From assembly GCA_964428935.1 (NCBI GenBank), contig CAYSAG010000032.1, forward strand, positions 1-27,903: 27,903 nucleotides of DNA, written 5' to 3'. The stretch comes from JAADHY01 sp964428935. GTDB lineage: Bacteria; Planctomycetota; Planctomycetia; Planctomycetales; Planctomycetaceae. Positions 1-7,900 of this stretch are shown one piece after another; the stretch's first letter is position 1, and each line of letters starts with the position of its first letter. The notes under the pieces are model-generated. The model saw only the letters and a list, made by a program, of their open reading frames with translations. It was not told where the DNA came from and made no database searches. The translations under genes were made by a program, and so were the position numbers.

Positions 1-7
1 GGGACTC

Positions 8-1012
8 ATGAAAGCCATGGTCTTGGAGGAGCTCGGCCGAATTGAGGAGTCGCCGCTGCAGTTGAAAGACTGGCCGGAGCCGGAGCCGGGGCCGGGTGAG
101 GTCCGCGTGCGCGTGACTTGCTGTGCCGTTTGTCGGACTGACTTGCACGTCATTGAGGGCGACCTGCCTCGCTACCGGCTGCCAATCATTCCCGGACACC
201 AAGTGGTGGGAGTGGTCGACCGGGTGGGCGAGGGCTGTTCGCGTCTGAAGCCGGGAGACCGGGTGGGCATTGCGTGGCTGCGAGGCACTTGCGGCACCTG
301 CCGGTTTTGCTCCACAGGCCGAGAGAACTTGTGTGAGCGGTCTCGGTTCACCGGCTACCACGAAAACGGCGGCTACGCGGAGCTGGCGGTGGTGCCCGAG
401 GCCTTTGCGTACGAAATTCCGGACGGCTTCGAGGACGTTCACGCGGCTCCTTTGTTGTGTGCGGGAATCATTGGTTACCGAGCGTTGAAACGAGCGGACC
501 TGCGTCCGGGAAGCCGGCTGGCCCTTTACGGCTTCGGCTCCAGCGCTCACGTCGTCATTCAAATCGCTCGGCACCGCGGTTGCGAAGTCTACGTGGTCAC
601 TCGGGGTGAGAAGCACCGGCAGTTGGCGCGAGAAATGGGAGCGGTCTGGGTGGGCGAGCGGGCGGAGCAGCTGCCGGTGCGGGTCGACAGCGCCATTCTG
701 TTCGCTCCGGCTGGTGAGCTGGTTCCGCCGGCGCTGGAGCGGCTGGAGAAGGGCGGCACGTTGGCGCTGGCCGGCATTTACATGACCGAGGTGCCGGTGC
801 TGAACTACGAGCGGCACCTGTTTTACGAGCGGAACGTGCATTCGGTCACGGCCAACACCCGGCAGGACGGACAGGAGTTGCTGGACGAGGCCGCTCGAAT
901 CCCCATTCGACCGCACGTCACGCTGTACTCGTTGGAGCAGGCCAACGAAGCCCTTCAGGACCTGAAGGCCGACCGAATCAACGGCACGGGCGTTCTGCGA
1001 ATTGGTGACTAG
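8..1012 (+). CDS. Zinc-dependent alcohol dehydrogenase family protein
   Basis: A 334-residue medium-chain dehydrogenase/reductase, complete from an ATG eight bases into the window. The N-terminal GroES-like domain holds the catalytic zinc ligands: Cys42 in CRTDLH, His64 in PGHQ and probably Cys151. The structural zinc lobe has Cys95, Cys98, Cys101 and Cys109. The nucleotide-binding loop reads GFGSSAH at 175-181, a variant typical of the bacterial 'zinc-binding alcohol dehydrogenase' subgroup rather than the classical GxGGxG. The expected reaction is NAD(P)-dependent oxidation of an alcohol or reduction of an aldehyde in the cytoplasm; the substrate cannot be read from sequence. Length fits the family. 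Only 7 bases of upstream sequence are visible, so promoter and operon context are unknown; a second ATG lies three codons further in. Confidence 0.93.
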   Translation: MKAMVLEELGRIEESPLQLKDWPEPEPGPGEVRVRVTCCAVCRTDLHVIEGDLPRYRLPIIPGHQVVGVVDRVGEGCSRLKPGDRVGIAWLRGTCGTCRFCSTGRENLCERSRFTGYHENGGYAELAVVPEAFAYEIPDGFEDVHAAPLLCAGIIGYRALKRADLRPGSRLALYGFGSSAHVVIQIARHRGCEVYVVTRGEKHRQLAREMGAVWVGERAEQLPVRVDSAILFAPAGELVPPALERLEKGGTLALAGIYMTEVPVLNYERHLFYERNVHSVTANTRQDGQELLDEAARIPIRPHVTLYSLEQANEALQDLKADRINGTGVLRIGD

Positions 1013-1169
1013 CGCAAGCGAGTCCGAAGACCTCATCCAGCCCGGACCTGGAGGCGCACGTCTGGTTCCTGTCTTTCTCGCGACCGCATTTCGGCTGCCA
1101 GAAAAAGGACCACCCGGCAGAGCACGCCCGTTGACCGGGGGAGGAACGCGGTCTGTTGCGTCCGAGTCC

Positions 1170-1240
1170 GTTAGCCGAAGGCGCTAGCCTCGGGCCGTCA
1201 GCTAGCCTCGGGCCGGTCAGCCTCGGGCCGTCAGCCCAGG
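1170..1240. repeat. Tandem GC-rich intergenic repeat (left arm)
   Basis: Begins with GTTAGCCGAAGGCGCTAGCC (1170-1189). It then shows about three imperfect tandem copies of TAGCCTCGGGCCGTCAGC (1185-1202, 1203-1221, and a partial copy from about 1221). The opening segment is the inverted counterpart of 1467-1494 across the N gap. Confidence 0.75.
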
Positions 1241-1366
1241 GCGCTCGCGTTGGGCAGTTGTTCCACCCAGCGTCCTCGGCTCCGGTTCAGGCCACACGGC
1301 ACGGAACCGGACCGCGTCGTGGCCCGCACGCGAGCGCGTTACGGTCTACTTCAGCGAGGTCGGTCG

Positions 1367-1466
1367 NNNNNNNNNNNNNNNNNNNNNNNNNNNNNNNNNN
1401 NNNNNNNNNNNNNNNNNNNNNNNNNNNNNNNNNNNNNNNNNNNNNNNNNNNNNNNNNNNNNNNNNN
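1367..1466. other. Assembly gap (100 N)
   Basis: Exactly 100 undetermined bases, the conventional length for a scaffold gap of unknown size. Repeats flank it on both sides, which probably explains the assembly break. Real sequence of any length may be missing here. Confidence 0.98.
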
Positions 1467-1494
1467 GCCCGCGGGCTAGCGCCCTGCGGCTAAC
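1467..1494. repeat. Right inverted arm flanking the gap
   Basis: The segment reads, on the opposite strand, GTTAGCCGCAGGGCGCTAGC followed by CCGCGGGC. This matches 1170-1195 with a few differences, so the gap sits between inverted copies of one repeat family. Confidence 0.75.
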
Positions 1495-1512
1495 AGGGGA
1501 ACACGGCGACGG

Positions 1513-1574
1513 CAAAGCGTGACGCTCCGGCGCACCTCACGTGAGCGCGGCCACGACAAAGCGTGGCCCTCCGG
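1513..1574. repeat. Two copies of a CAAAGCGTG-CTCCGG element with hairpin
   Basis: Copy one is CAAAGCGTGACGCTCCGG (1513-1530). Copy two is CAAAGCGTGGCCCTCCGG (1557-1574). Around copy two, GGCCACG (1549-1555) and CGTGGCC (1562-1568) form a perfect 7 bp stem with a 6-base loop. The last 14 bases of the window (27890-27903) are an exact inverted match to 1561-1574, so this is an interspersed family. Confidence 0.7.
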
Positions 1575-1656
1575 TCTTTGGGCCGACAAAGACAGAACCG
1601 TTTTGCGTTCGAGTTGGTCGGGCTGGCTCGAGCTTGGGGCGGTCTGTTCCCGCCGC

Positions 1657-1884
1657 TCAGGCAGCTCGCTCGCGAATTTTCTCGAGGACCTCTTCGTGGG
1701 TCGGAAACCGACCGACCTCGTGTTTGCTGAAAATCAACTCGCCGTCCACCGTGACGTCGAACACACCCCCGCTGCCTTGAATCATTTCCGGCTCGACACC
1801 GAACTCCTTCTTAATGGCGTCCGCCAAACTGGCGGCTCGAGGTTCGTAGTTTCAGACCACGCAGTACTTGATTGAAATCCGCAT
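1657..1884 (-). CDS. SelW/SelT/SelH-family selenoprotein with in-frame TGA (Sec)
   Basis: A 75-codon gene of the Rdx (CxxU) thioredoxin-like family, probably a small thiol/selenol redox protein; its partner is unknown. It starts at an ATG at 1884 behind a very strong ribosome site (AAAAGGAGGTG). Codons 1-10 read MRISIKYCVV, codon 11 is TGA (1854-1852), and the same frame continues NYEPRAASLADAIKKEFG. It then includes the family signatures GGVFDVTVDGELIFSK and GRFP, and ends at TGA 1657-1659. Cys8-Val-Val-Sec11 matches the family's CxxU motif after the first beta strand. Read-through is supported because the conserved part lies wholly after the TGA and the frame is undisturbed. TGA is a normal stop in neighbouring genes, so a changed genetic code is unlikely. 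A pseudogene is possible but would have to be broken exactly at the Sec position. A gene caller would report nothing, or a false upstream ORF ending at the TGA. Confidence 0.85.
1821..1835 (-). promoter_or_regulatory. Candidate bacterial SECIS hairpin
   Basis: On the coding strand, CCGCC-AGTTT-GGCGG forms a perfect 5 bp GC stem with a 5-base loop. The loop starts 22 nt after the TGA at 1854-1852. Its second base is G followed by U, the feature expected of bacterial SECIS loops bound by SelB, and the spacing is within the usual range. The lower stem is poorly paired, so the call depends on position and loop rather than on a long helix. Confidence 0.6.
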
Positions 1885-1890
1885 TTCTGT

Positions 1891-1901
1891 CACCTCCTTT
1901 T
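1891..1901 (-). promoter_or_regulatory. Strong Shine-Dalgarno of the SelW-like gene
   Basis: Coding-strand AAAAGGAGGTG, followed by ACAGAA and the ATG at 1884. It is a near-perfect anti-16S match at normal spacing and fixes the start just ten codons before the in-frame TGA. Confidence 0.85.
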
Positions 1902-1964
1902 GCTTTGCGAACCGCAAGAAACCCGGGGGGCAGCTCACCTCAAAGGTGTTTCCGGTTGTGTGGA

Positions 1965-1970
1965 ATTGTA
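1965..1970 (-). promoter_or_regulatory. Possible -10 element (TACAAT) for the SelW-like gene
   Basis: Coding-strand TACAAT lies about 80 bases upstream of the SelW-like ATG in otherwise GC-rich DNA. No clear -35 hexamer is seen at 17 bases, so this is tentative. Confidence 0.25.
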
Positions 1971-2132
1971 GGGCCTTCGCTCGGCGGGCGGAACCGAAAC
2001 ACCGTGGGCCGCGCGAACCAGTAGCCAGCGCCGTGCACCCGAGGCCGGACAGTCTGGACGGCGCCCGGTCGACGCGGCCGGGCCCGCTTTGGCTTTCGCG
2101 GCCGCAGCGACCGGCAAGTGCCCGCGTCCCAC

Positions 2133-3137
2133 TCACGGCTCGGACCGAGCTCGCTCACGCTTCCAGCTTTCAATCAACCGCTGGACGCTCTGCGGGTCGA
2201 AGTTCTTCGGCGGCGGAAAGTCTTGGTTGGCCAACAGCTCTTGCAGTGAGGGCGTTGGAGAGCAAACTCCGTTCGGCGGCACGTCGACGTGGGCCGTCCA
2301 GACAATGCCGTTGAGCACGACTTTGCGGAAGTCGTCGTGAGCCCAGTTCCAGTGGAGGTGTCCGCCGGTGAACCCGAAGCCGCGTCCGCCGTCCGGACGC
2401 TGGTACGCCCAAGCCACAACCTGCGGCTCTTTCCGCTCCAGCACGGCCGCTCGGACGTACGGGTTGTTGCTGTGAGCGCCGTCTTTGCGGCGCAGCGTCG
2501 ACGCGGGAGGCAAGGCCGACAGAATGGGCGTCACGCCCTTCAGGCCCTCGACGAACCGCATGTGGTAGTACCACTCGTCGCGAACCGAGAACGGCCGGAC
2601 GCCCCGAGCGACCGGGTGGTCGGGCAAGTCGTGAAACTCCGGCTGCCAGAACGGGTTGACCGACCAGAACGTCTCGAAGTAGCCGCCCAACCACTGCAAC
2701 ATTTCTTTTCCGGCTCGAGCCTTCGGCACCTCCACCGCGTAGTGCAGGCAAACCAACCCGGTCCCTTTGCTCATGAGCCGTCGCATTTCGTCCAGGTGGC
2801 GAACGATTGGGTTGCCCCCGCCTCCGTCGGCAAAGACGACAATGGTGGCCGCGTCGTCCAGCACGGTCGGGTCTTTCGGCCAGCCCCTTTCGGTGACGAC
2901 CGCTCGCACCTGCGGCACGTTCTCATTCAAGGCTTTCGCCAGCAGCAGGCAGCCGGCGCGGTGCTCGTGCGAGCCGAAACCGTGGCTCGGGCCGCCCGGA
3001 ATGAAGACGACCTTCGTTTTCGAAAGCGACGGCTTGCCCGCCGCGGCCAACGACGCGGCGACCACCCAAACGGCTGCCGACACACTCACGCACGCACCCA
3101 CCGCCAGAAGTCCCTTCAATTGGTGTCGCTGTCTCAT
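2133..3137 (-). CDS. Secreted ThuA-like domain protein
   Basis: 334 residues. The N-terminus has a basic MRQRHQLKG stretch followed by a hydrophobic segment (about 9-33) consistent with a Sec signal peptide, so the protein is probably periplasmic or surface-bound. The rest matches the ThuA-like (trehalose-utilisation, class I glutamine-amidotransferase-like) fold. It shows FIPGGPSHGFGSHEH at about 45-59, FADGGGGN, GLVCLHYAVE, DEWYYHMRF and, near the end, GFTGGHLHWNWAHDDFRK. Such proteins are abundant in planctomycetes, often in polysaccharide or sugar-alcohol degradation settings; the reaction is not established. The gene follows tsaE in the same direction with a 121 bp gap, and its ATG is preceded by a moderate GAGAGG site. 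Nothing nearby identifies a substrate. Confidence 0.85.
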   Translation of the reverse strand: MRQRHQLKGLLAVGACVSVSAAVWVVAASLAAAGKPSLSKTKVVFIPGGPSHGFGSHEHRAGCLLLAKALNENVPQVRAVVTERGWPKDPTVLDDAATIVVFADGGGGNPIVRHLDEMRRLMSKGTGLVCLHYAVEVPKARAGKEMLQWLGGYFETFWSVNPFWQPEFHDLPDHPVARGVRPFSVRDEWYYHMRFVEGLKGVTPILSALPPASTLRRKDGAHSNNPYVRAAVLERKEPQVVAWAYQRPDGGRGFGFTGGHLHWNWAHDDFRKVVLNGIVWTAHVDVPPNGVCSPTPSLQELLANQDFPPPKNFDPQSVQRLIESWKRERARSEP

Positions 3138-3258
3138 GGTTTGCCTCTCTTTCGCTTCGTTCCCACGTCACGCAGCTTTTTTGCCAAGCCGGTCGGACGC
3201 ACCGAGCCTGTCTGTGGGCCGAAGCGAGCCCACACCTCGGGCCGACCGCTCGCACGGG

Positions 3259-3771
3259 TCACTCACGACCGGCCCGCGCCGCGTCGGCGAGGGCCGGCCC
3301 GAGCTGCCTCCGCAACCGCTCCAGCACCCGCGCCGACCGGGCTCCCGACGCCGCGAGCCGGACCCGCCGCTGCCGCTCGCCACTGATTTCGAACTGCACT
3401 TCCAACCGGTCTTCGGGCAAGGCCGCCTCGACGCGGTCCGCCCACTCGACCAGACAAACACCGTCCCCGAAAAAGTACTCGTCGGCTCCCAGTTCTACCA
3501 GTTCTTCCGGCCCGGCCAGTCGGTACGCGTCCATGTGGTAAACCGGCAAGCGACCGGAGTACTCGTGGACCAGCACAAAGGTCGGACTGGAGACGTCGTC
3601 CGGGTCGACGCCCAGCCCGCGAGCCACGGCCCGGACGAAGGTCGTCTTGCCAGCTCCCAAGTCTCCCTTCAGCGCGACCACCAAGCCCGGCTCGCAGCAC
3701 TCGGCCAACTGCTCCGCCAACCGCTCGGTGTCTTCGACGCTGCGAGCTGGAAATTCCACAAGCCTGTCCAT
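3259..3771 (-). CDS. tsaE: tRNA threonylcarbamoyladenosine biosynthesis ATPase TsaE
   Basis: TsaE is the ATPase partner of TsaB/TsaD in forming the t6A modification on ANN-decoding tRNAs in the cytoplasm. From the chosen ATG the protein has 170 residues, close to the family's usual 150-160. Visible motifs are Walker A GDLGAGKT (36-43), SSPTF (61-65), HMDAYRL (79-85) and VEWADR (108-113), all diagnostic. An upstream in-frame start at 3873 would add 34 residues with no family similarity and would run the coding region through the perfect hairpin at 3827-3853, so MDRLVEFPARS at 3771 is preferred, although its ribosome site is weak. The C-terminal tail is Arg/Ala-rich. Confidence 0.92.
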   Translation of the reverse strand: MDRLVEFPARSVEDTERLAEQLAECCEPGLVVALKGDLGAGKTTFVRAVARGLGVDPDDVSSPTFVLVHEYSGRLPVYHMDAYRLAGPEELVELGADEYFFGDGVCLVEWADRVEAALPEDRLEVQFEISGERQRRVRLAASGARSARVLERLRRQLGPALADAARAGRE

Positions 3772-4121
3772 GAAAAGTCCGACCGTTGCCCGTACTCGGT
3801 CCGTTTCAACTGCTGAGTTTCCTACCGTGGAGCAAGCATCCTGCTTGCTCCACAACCGAAGAGAACGTGACAAGTTACAGCGTTCAAATCATGGGTGCAC
3901 GTTGCGGGCGTCTGGACGCGCAAAAACTCTACCGGACCAGCGCCCGTCCAGCTTGCCGGTCTGGCGACGGCCGAGACGCCGCCGGTGCGGTCTGGAGCGT
4001 CGCGGCGGCGGGTTTCGTGTTCAGCCGGCCGGTCAGCTCGGTCTGCTTTCCGAGTCGACGAGTGGACCAGCACACAACCGCGGCCGGCGTGTCCGTGCGT
4101 CGCGGCAAACCGTCCGGCGTT
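3772..4121. other. Intergenic region between hpt and tsaE
   Basis: 350 bases without a supported gene. The one clear element is the perfect 12 bp hairpin at 3827-3853. The sequence is less GC-rich around 3800-3900 than its surroundings, as would fit a promoter or untranslated leader of tsaE, but no convincing -35/-10 pair is seen. Confidence 0.55.
3827..3853. repeat. Perfect 12 bp inverted repeat (hairpin)
   Basis: GTGGAGCAAGCA (3827-3838), loop TCC, then TGCTTGCTCCAC (3842-3853): a 12 bp stem without mismatch. No T-run follows on either strand. It may be a terminator-like element after hpt, or a mobile or interspersed palindrome of the kind common in planctomycete intergenic DNA. Confidence 0.8.
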
Positions 4122-4670
4122 TCACGACGACTGCACGGCCTCACGCACGTTCTTCAGGTCGTGCTCTTCCAACATGGCAATGTAAGGCAAGTGCCGGTAC
4201 TCGTCGTTGTAGTCCAAGCCGTAACCGACGACAAAGACGTCCGGAATGACGAAGCAAATGTGGTCCGGTTCCATGTCGACCTCGCAGCGTCCTGCCTTCT
4301 GGAGCAGCACGGCCGACCGAATGCTCCGCGGCTCAAACTTCTCCAGCTCTTGCAGCAACGCCTTCAGCGTGTGGCCCGTGTCGAAAATGTCGTCCACCAG
4401 CAGGAGCGCCCGGCCCCGTACGTCCGGCAGCAGGTCCAGGTTCAGCTGCAGTTTGCCGGGTCGCGTCGTTGCGCCTCGGTAACTGGAAGCCTGAATCAGT
4501 CCGACTCGCAGCGGCACGTCCATTCGGCGAATCAGGTCCGACAGGAACACAATGCTGCCGGTCAGCACGCCCAGAACCGTCAACGGCTGGCCGCGGTACA
4601 GGTCGGCCAGTTCCTTTCCCAACTTCGTGACTTCTCGTTCAATGTCGTCGGCGCTGATTAAGCGACGCAC
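4122..4670 (-). CDS. hpt: Hypoxanthine phosphoribosyltransferase
   Basis: Purine salvage enzyme transferring the phosphoribosyl group of PRPP to hypoxanthine or guanine, giving IMP or GMP in the cytoplasm. From the GTG at 4670 it has 182 residues, the usual length. The PRPP loop reads LLLVDDIFDTGHTL (about 89-102). Other family segments are VLTGSIVFLSDL (35-46), ASSYRG (61-66) and VVGYGLDYNDEYRHLPYI (about 147-164). An earlier GTG at 4736 would add 22 residues, but a strong GGAAGGAGT site lies just upstream of the GTG at 4670, which decides the start. It lies between lptC-like and tsaE genes in the same direction, with gaps of over 300 bases, so it may have its own promoter. Confidence 0.93.
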   Translation of the reverse strand: MRRLISADDIEREVTKLGKELADLYRGQPLTVLGVLTGSIVFLSDLIRRMDVPLRVGLIQASSYRGATTRPGKLQLNLDLLPDVRGRALLLVDDIFDTGHTLKALLQELEKFEPRSIRSAVLLQKAGRCEVDMEPDHICFVIPDVFVVGYGLDYNDEYRHLPYIAMLEEHDLKNVREAVQSS

Positions 4671-4675
4671 AGTCC

Positions 4676-4684
4676 ACTCCTTCC
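4676..4684 (-). promoter_or_regulatory. Shine-Dalgarno deciding the hpt start
   Basis: Coding-strand GGAAGGAGT followed by GGACT and the GTG at 4670. It supports the 182-residue form over the longer frame from 4736. Confidence 0.7.
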
Positions 4685-4954
4685 GCACGACACCCAACAC
4701 GGCCTCGCCACATTTCTTGGGACGGACCGTTGTCACCCGCGACTGCTACGGTCCGACGCGGCCAAGCGTGAGCAGCTCTTCCCGAACGCCCGCACACGCT
4801 CCGCCCGCTTCAAAGGCATCTTACGCCAAGGCCGGCGTGTGTCGCAACGAAGGGGCGAAGCAGACGGCTTCCGTGCCGGTCCTCAAGTCGAGCTGCCCCT
4901 GTGGGCAAGAGCCGGACGGGTCTTGCGGCCGGAGCGGCCCCCGAGGAACCAGCA

Positions 4955-4984
4955 GGCCACCGTGCTGCGCGTCGCTCGGTGGCC
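4955..4984 (-). terminator. Possible terminator hairpin after the LptC-like gene
   Basis: GGCCACCG (4955-4962) pairs perfectly with CGGTGGCC (4977-4984) around a 14-base loop, starting 8 bases past the stop codon at 4993. There is no downstream T-run, so intrinsic termination is unproven. Confidence 0.35.
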
Positions 4985-4992
4985 GCCGCGTG

Positions 4993-7900
4993 TCACTCCG
5001 TCCCGTGCAAGCGAGTCGCTCGGTCCAGGTCCAGGTAGTTCTTGGCGGGAATGAAAATCATGCGTTTGGCGCTGGCTTCGCTGTAGTCGCCGCCCGCCTG
5101 GACCTGTCGCCAAATGGTGGCTTCGGCGCGGCCCAGTGCGCTCAGCGAGTACATGCCTTTGGACTCGTCGTAACTAATGACGTCGGCTCGAGCGAAAAAC
5201 GTGCGGCCCTCGAGCATGGCGTTGCCGCGGGCGGTCAGTTCAATGTGTCCGTTGGGCAGTGGGCCGTTGGCCTTCTTGTCTTTCGAGTCGCTCACGTAGA
5301 CGAACTCCAACGTCTCGCACCGCATTAGGGCGGCGTCTTTGGGCAAGTGGTCTGGGTCAATGGTTCCCAGCGGTCCGTCGACGGGGCCGTAAACAATTCG
5401 CACGCGGTCGCGGAAGACGGCCGTTCGGTGGTGGAGGTTGCCCGTGACGCCGCCGGCGAACTCGACCCGCGTGTACTCCCACTCCGTCTGCTCGGCCTGC
5501 AGCGGCGCGTTGGCTCGAGCGGTGGCTCGAGGCGACACGGCGGCCCGCTTTCCGCGGCCTCGACGCCAGAACTCAATTTCGCCTGGCCCCGCCACTTCAG
5601 TCGCCCCGGACAGGCGGTCCAACGAAAACTGTCCGCAGCGAGCTCGCCGCACCTCGTTCAGCCGGTTCTCGACGTAACCGTAGCTTTCCAGCCAGACCGT
5701 GTCGTGGCAAACGACCCGCTGCAGCTCGACCGTCGTCCGCGTCGGGTCAGGGGCAGAGAAGTCGACTCGGGCAGACAGCTCCACCGTCAGGTCGTGGCAC
5801 CGCATTCGAGTGTGCTGCAGTTCGGCCGTAATGTTGCCGAAGAAACGGGCCGTTCGGCCGTCGAAGGTCATTCGGTCGTCCCAGCGGACCGTGAGCGGCT
5901 GAGGCGTTGGAAGCTGGCGGCCTTCGAAGTCAGTGGTGACGGAAGCGGTCAGCGTGCCGGGTCCGTTGACGTGGAGCAGGTTCGCGGCTCGGTCGAGCAG
6001 AATGTCCGGCCCCTCGAGCGAAAAGTCGGGTCGACGCACTCGCGCCGGCCGGCCAAAGACCCGCACCGACTGACGGTTCGGGCCCGTGTTGATTAGCTGC
6101 AGTCGCTCGCCGACCAGCTCGGCCCCTTCTTGCTGGCCTTCTGTAGGCTGCGTGACCTGGACACCGCCTTCGCCCCACACGTCGGAAACGGTGAAACGGT
6201 TTTTGCCCTGCTGAGCTAGCCGCACGCGGACGGCTTTCGCCACCAGCTGCAGCGGTCGGTCTTTCCGTCCGGGAACGGGAAGCAGCGACGGAGGTGGAAT
6301 GGCTGCGGGACGGCTGTCCGTTTCGGCGCGACGCTGCCCGACGTCGCCGGTCTGTCGTCGGCCCTGGTCTGCTCCAGCGACCGACGCGGCCCCCGAGGCT
6401 TCGGTTTCGGTCTCGCTCGAGCCGCCGGCCGCCCTGTGCTCTGCCTCCGAACTCGCCGTCAATTCCACCACCGGCGGCGCGGCCGCCGCCGAGTCGGAGC
6501 GCTGGACCGCTTCGTTCGGCAACGGGCCCGACGACGGTGACTCGTCGACGAACACCGCCTCCAGTACGTCCATTCGGCCTCGAATCTGCGGGCTCTCGAC
6601 CCGGACGTGGCCGGTGGCCAACAGTCGTCGCGGGCGGTTCTTGCCGCTGGCCGAGTGCTGGCCGTCGTGGCGTTGTCCGCCTGGGCCTGGCGCCGTCTGT
6701 TGAGCGGCCAGGGCGACCAGGCTGGAGGCTCCGGCCGACTCCTGGCCGCCGGTTAGCGTGACCGGCTGCTGCGGCTCGGGCCATGCCGCTTGCTCGTCTT
6801 CCGGCACGTACCACAACTGAACTCGGTCAGCCGACAGCGACGCGTTTTCTTTCACGGCGCGGAGCGTCACGTCTTGTTCCAGCTCGACCACGTTCAGGCC
6901 TGGTGTGGCCGGGTCGGGGAAGAGGCGGAGCTGCTTTCGCCAGTCGGCGCGGAGAAGCAGTCGGTCCGTTCGCCGCTCACGCTGCTCCAGCCAGCCCGCA
7001 CCTCGACACCACGCGGCTGTCACCTTGCCCCGCTGGTCGTGCGTCAGCGTCACTTCGGGGCACACCAGCAGACTGGCGTCGTGAACGGCTCGCACACCGC
7101 GAGCGGCCCGCAAAATGGCTGTGCGAGCGACGGCGTCGTACAACAGCTCGTTGGCGTGGCAAAGCAGCCGGCCGGCGTCGGACGAGAGCACCACATCGGT
7201 GCCTTCGGCGACCAGGCGTCGGAAACGGAGGTTGGCCGGAGCGTCGTCGAGCGTGGCAACGGTGCCGGCCAGCGGGCCGAGCCAGCCAGCGGCCCCGGCG
7301 GTACGCGAAGCCGGCTCCCGCCCGGAAGGCTCGACCGTCTGCACCTCGCTGCCTGGCGGCTTAGACGCGCCGAGTTCCGGCTGTGTCTGGGCGACCGGCT
7401 CGAACAACAGCGTCAGCAGGTCGCACTCGAGCGAGTCGAACTGGTTGGGAGCCGTTTGCCGTCGGACGCGGACCTGGTCTTCGAACGTGGCCTGCTGTTT
7501 GGCCACCTCGTAGACGAACCCGCCGTCGCACTGGACCGTGACGGGCGTCGGCCGGCCTTTTTCTTCGGCCAGCAGCCGGAGCACGACGTGACGACGGAGC
7601 AGCACGCGAGCGACGCCGGCAAAGGCCAGCGGGTTTTCCTTCAGCTCCTCCGACGGCACCAATTCGACCTGCAGTCCTCGGTCGGCCGAGCCGGAGTGGG
7701 GACCGAAACGGAACTCGACCGGGCTGTCCGTCCAAACCCGGTTCGCTCCTTTGCGGAAAATGAGGTTGCGTCCTTGGACCAGCAAGCCGTTTGCACCGCG
7801 AATGGTGACGTTGCCTTCCAGCTGGCCACCGACGACGTTCTTGGCGTCGGTCGAGCCGAGCTCGAATTTCGAGTCGAACTGAATCAGAGCGGCGTCGGCA

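Larger units (their letters stand above)
1013..1656. other. Intergenic region with repeats and assembly gap
   Basis: No convincing gene lies between the dehydrogenase stop and the SelW-like gene. The stretch holds tandem GC-rich repeats (1185-1235), the 100-N gap, matching inverted arms on either side of the gap, and two copies of a CAAAGCGTG-type element. Short reading frames here run through the N tract or the repeats and are not credible. Confidence 0.7.
4671..4992. other. Intergenic region between the LptC-like gene and hpt
   Basis: 322 bases with no supported gene. It holds the hpt ribosome site and the hairpin at 4955-4984 just after the lptC-like stop. Nothing else stands out. Confidence 0.5.

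Noticed and set aside
1156..1522. ORFs running through the N gap
   Set aside because: Frame across an unknown-length gap is meaningless, and the flanks are repeats.
1852..2136. 94-codon minus-strand ORF ending MRISIKYCVV
   Set aside because: Only its last ten codons belong to a gene. They are the start of the SelW-like selenoprotein, and the ORF's end is the Sec TGA. The upstream part has no family similarity.
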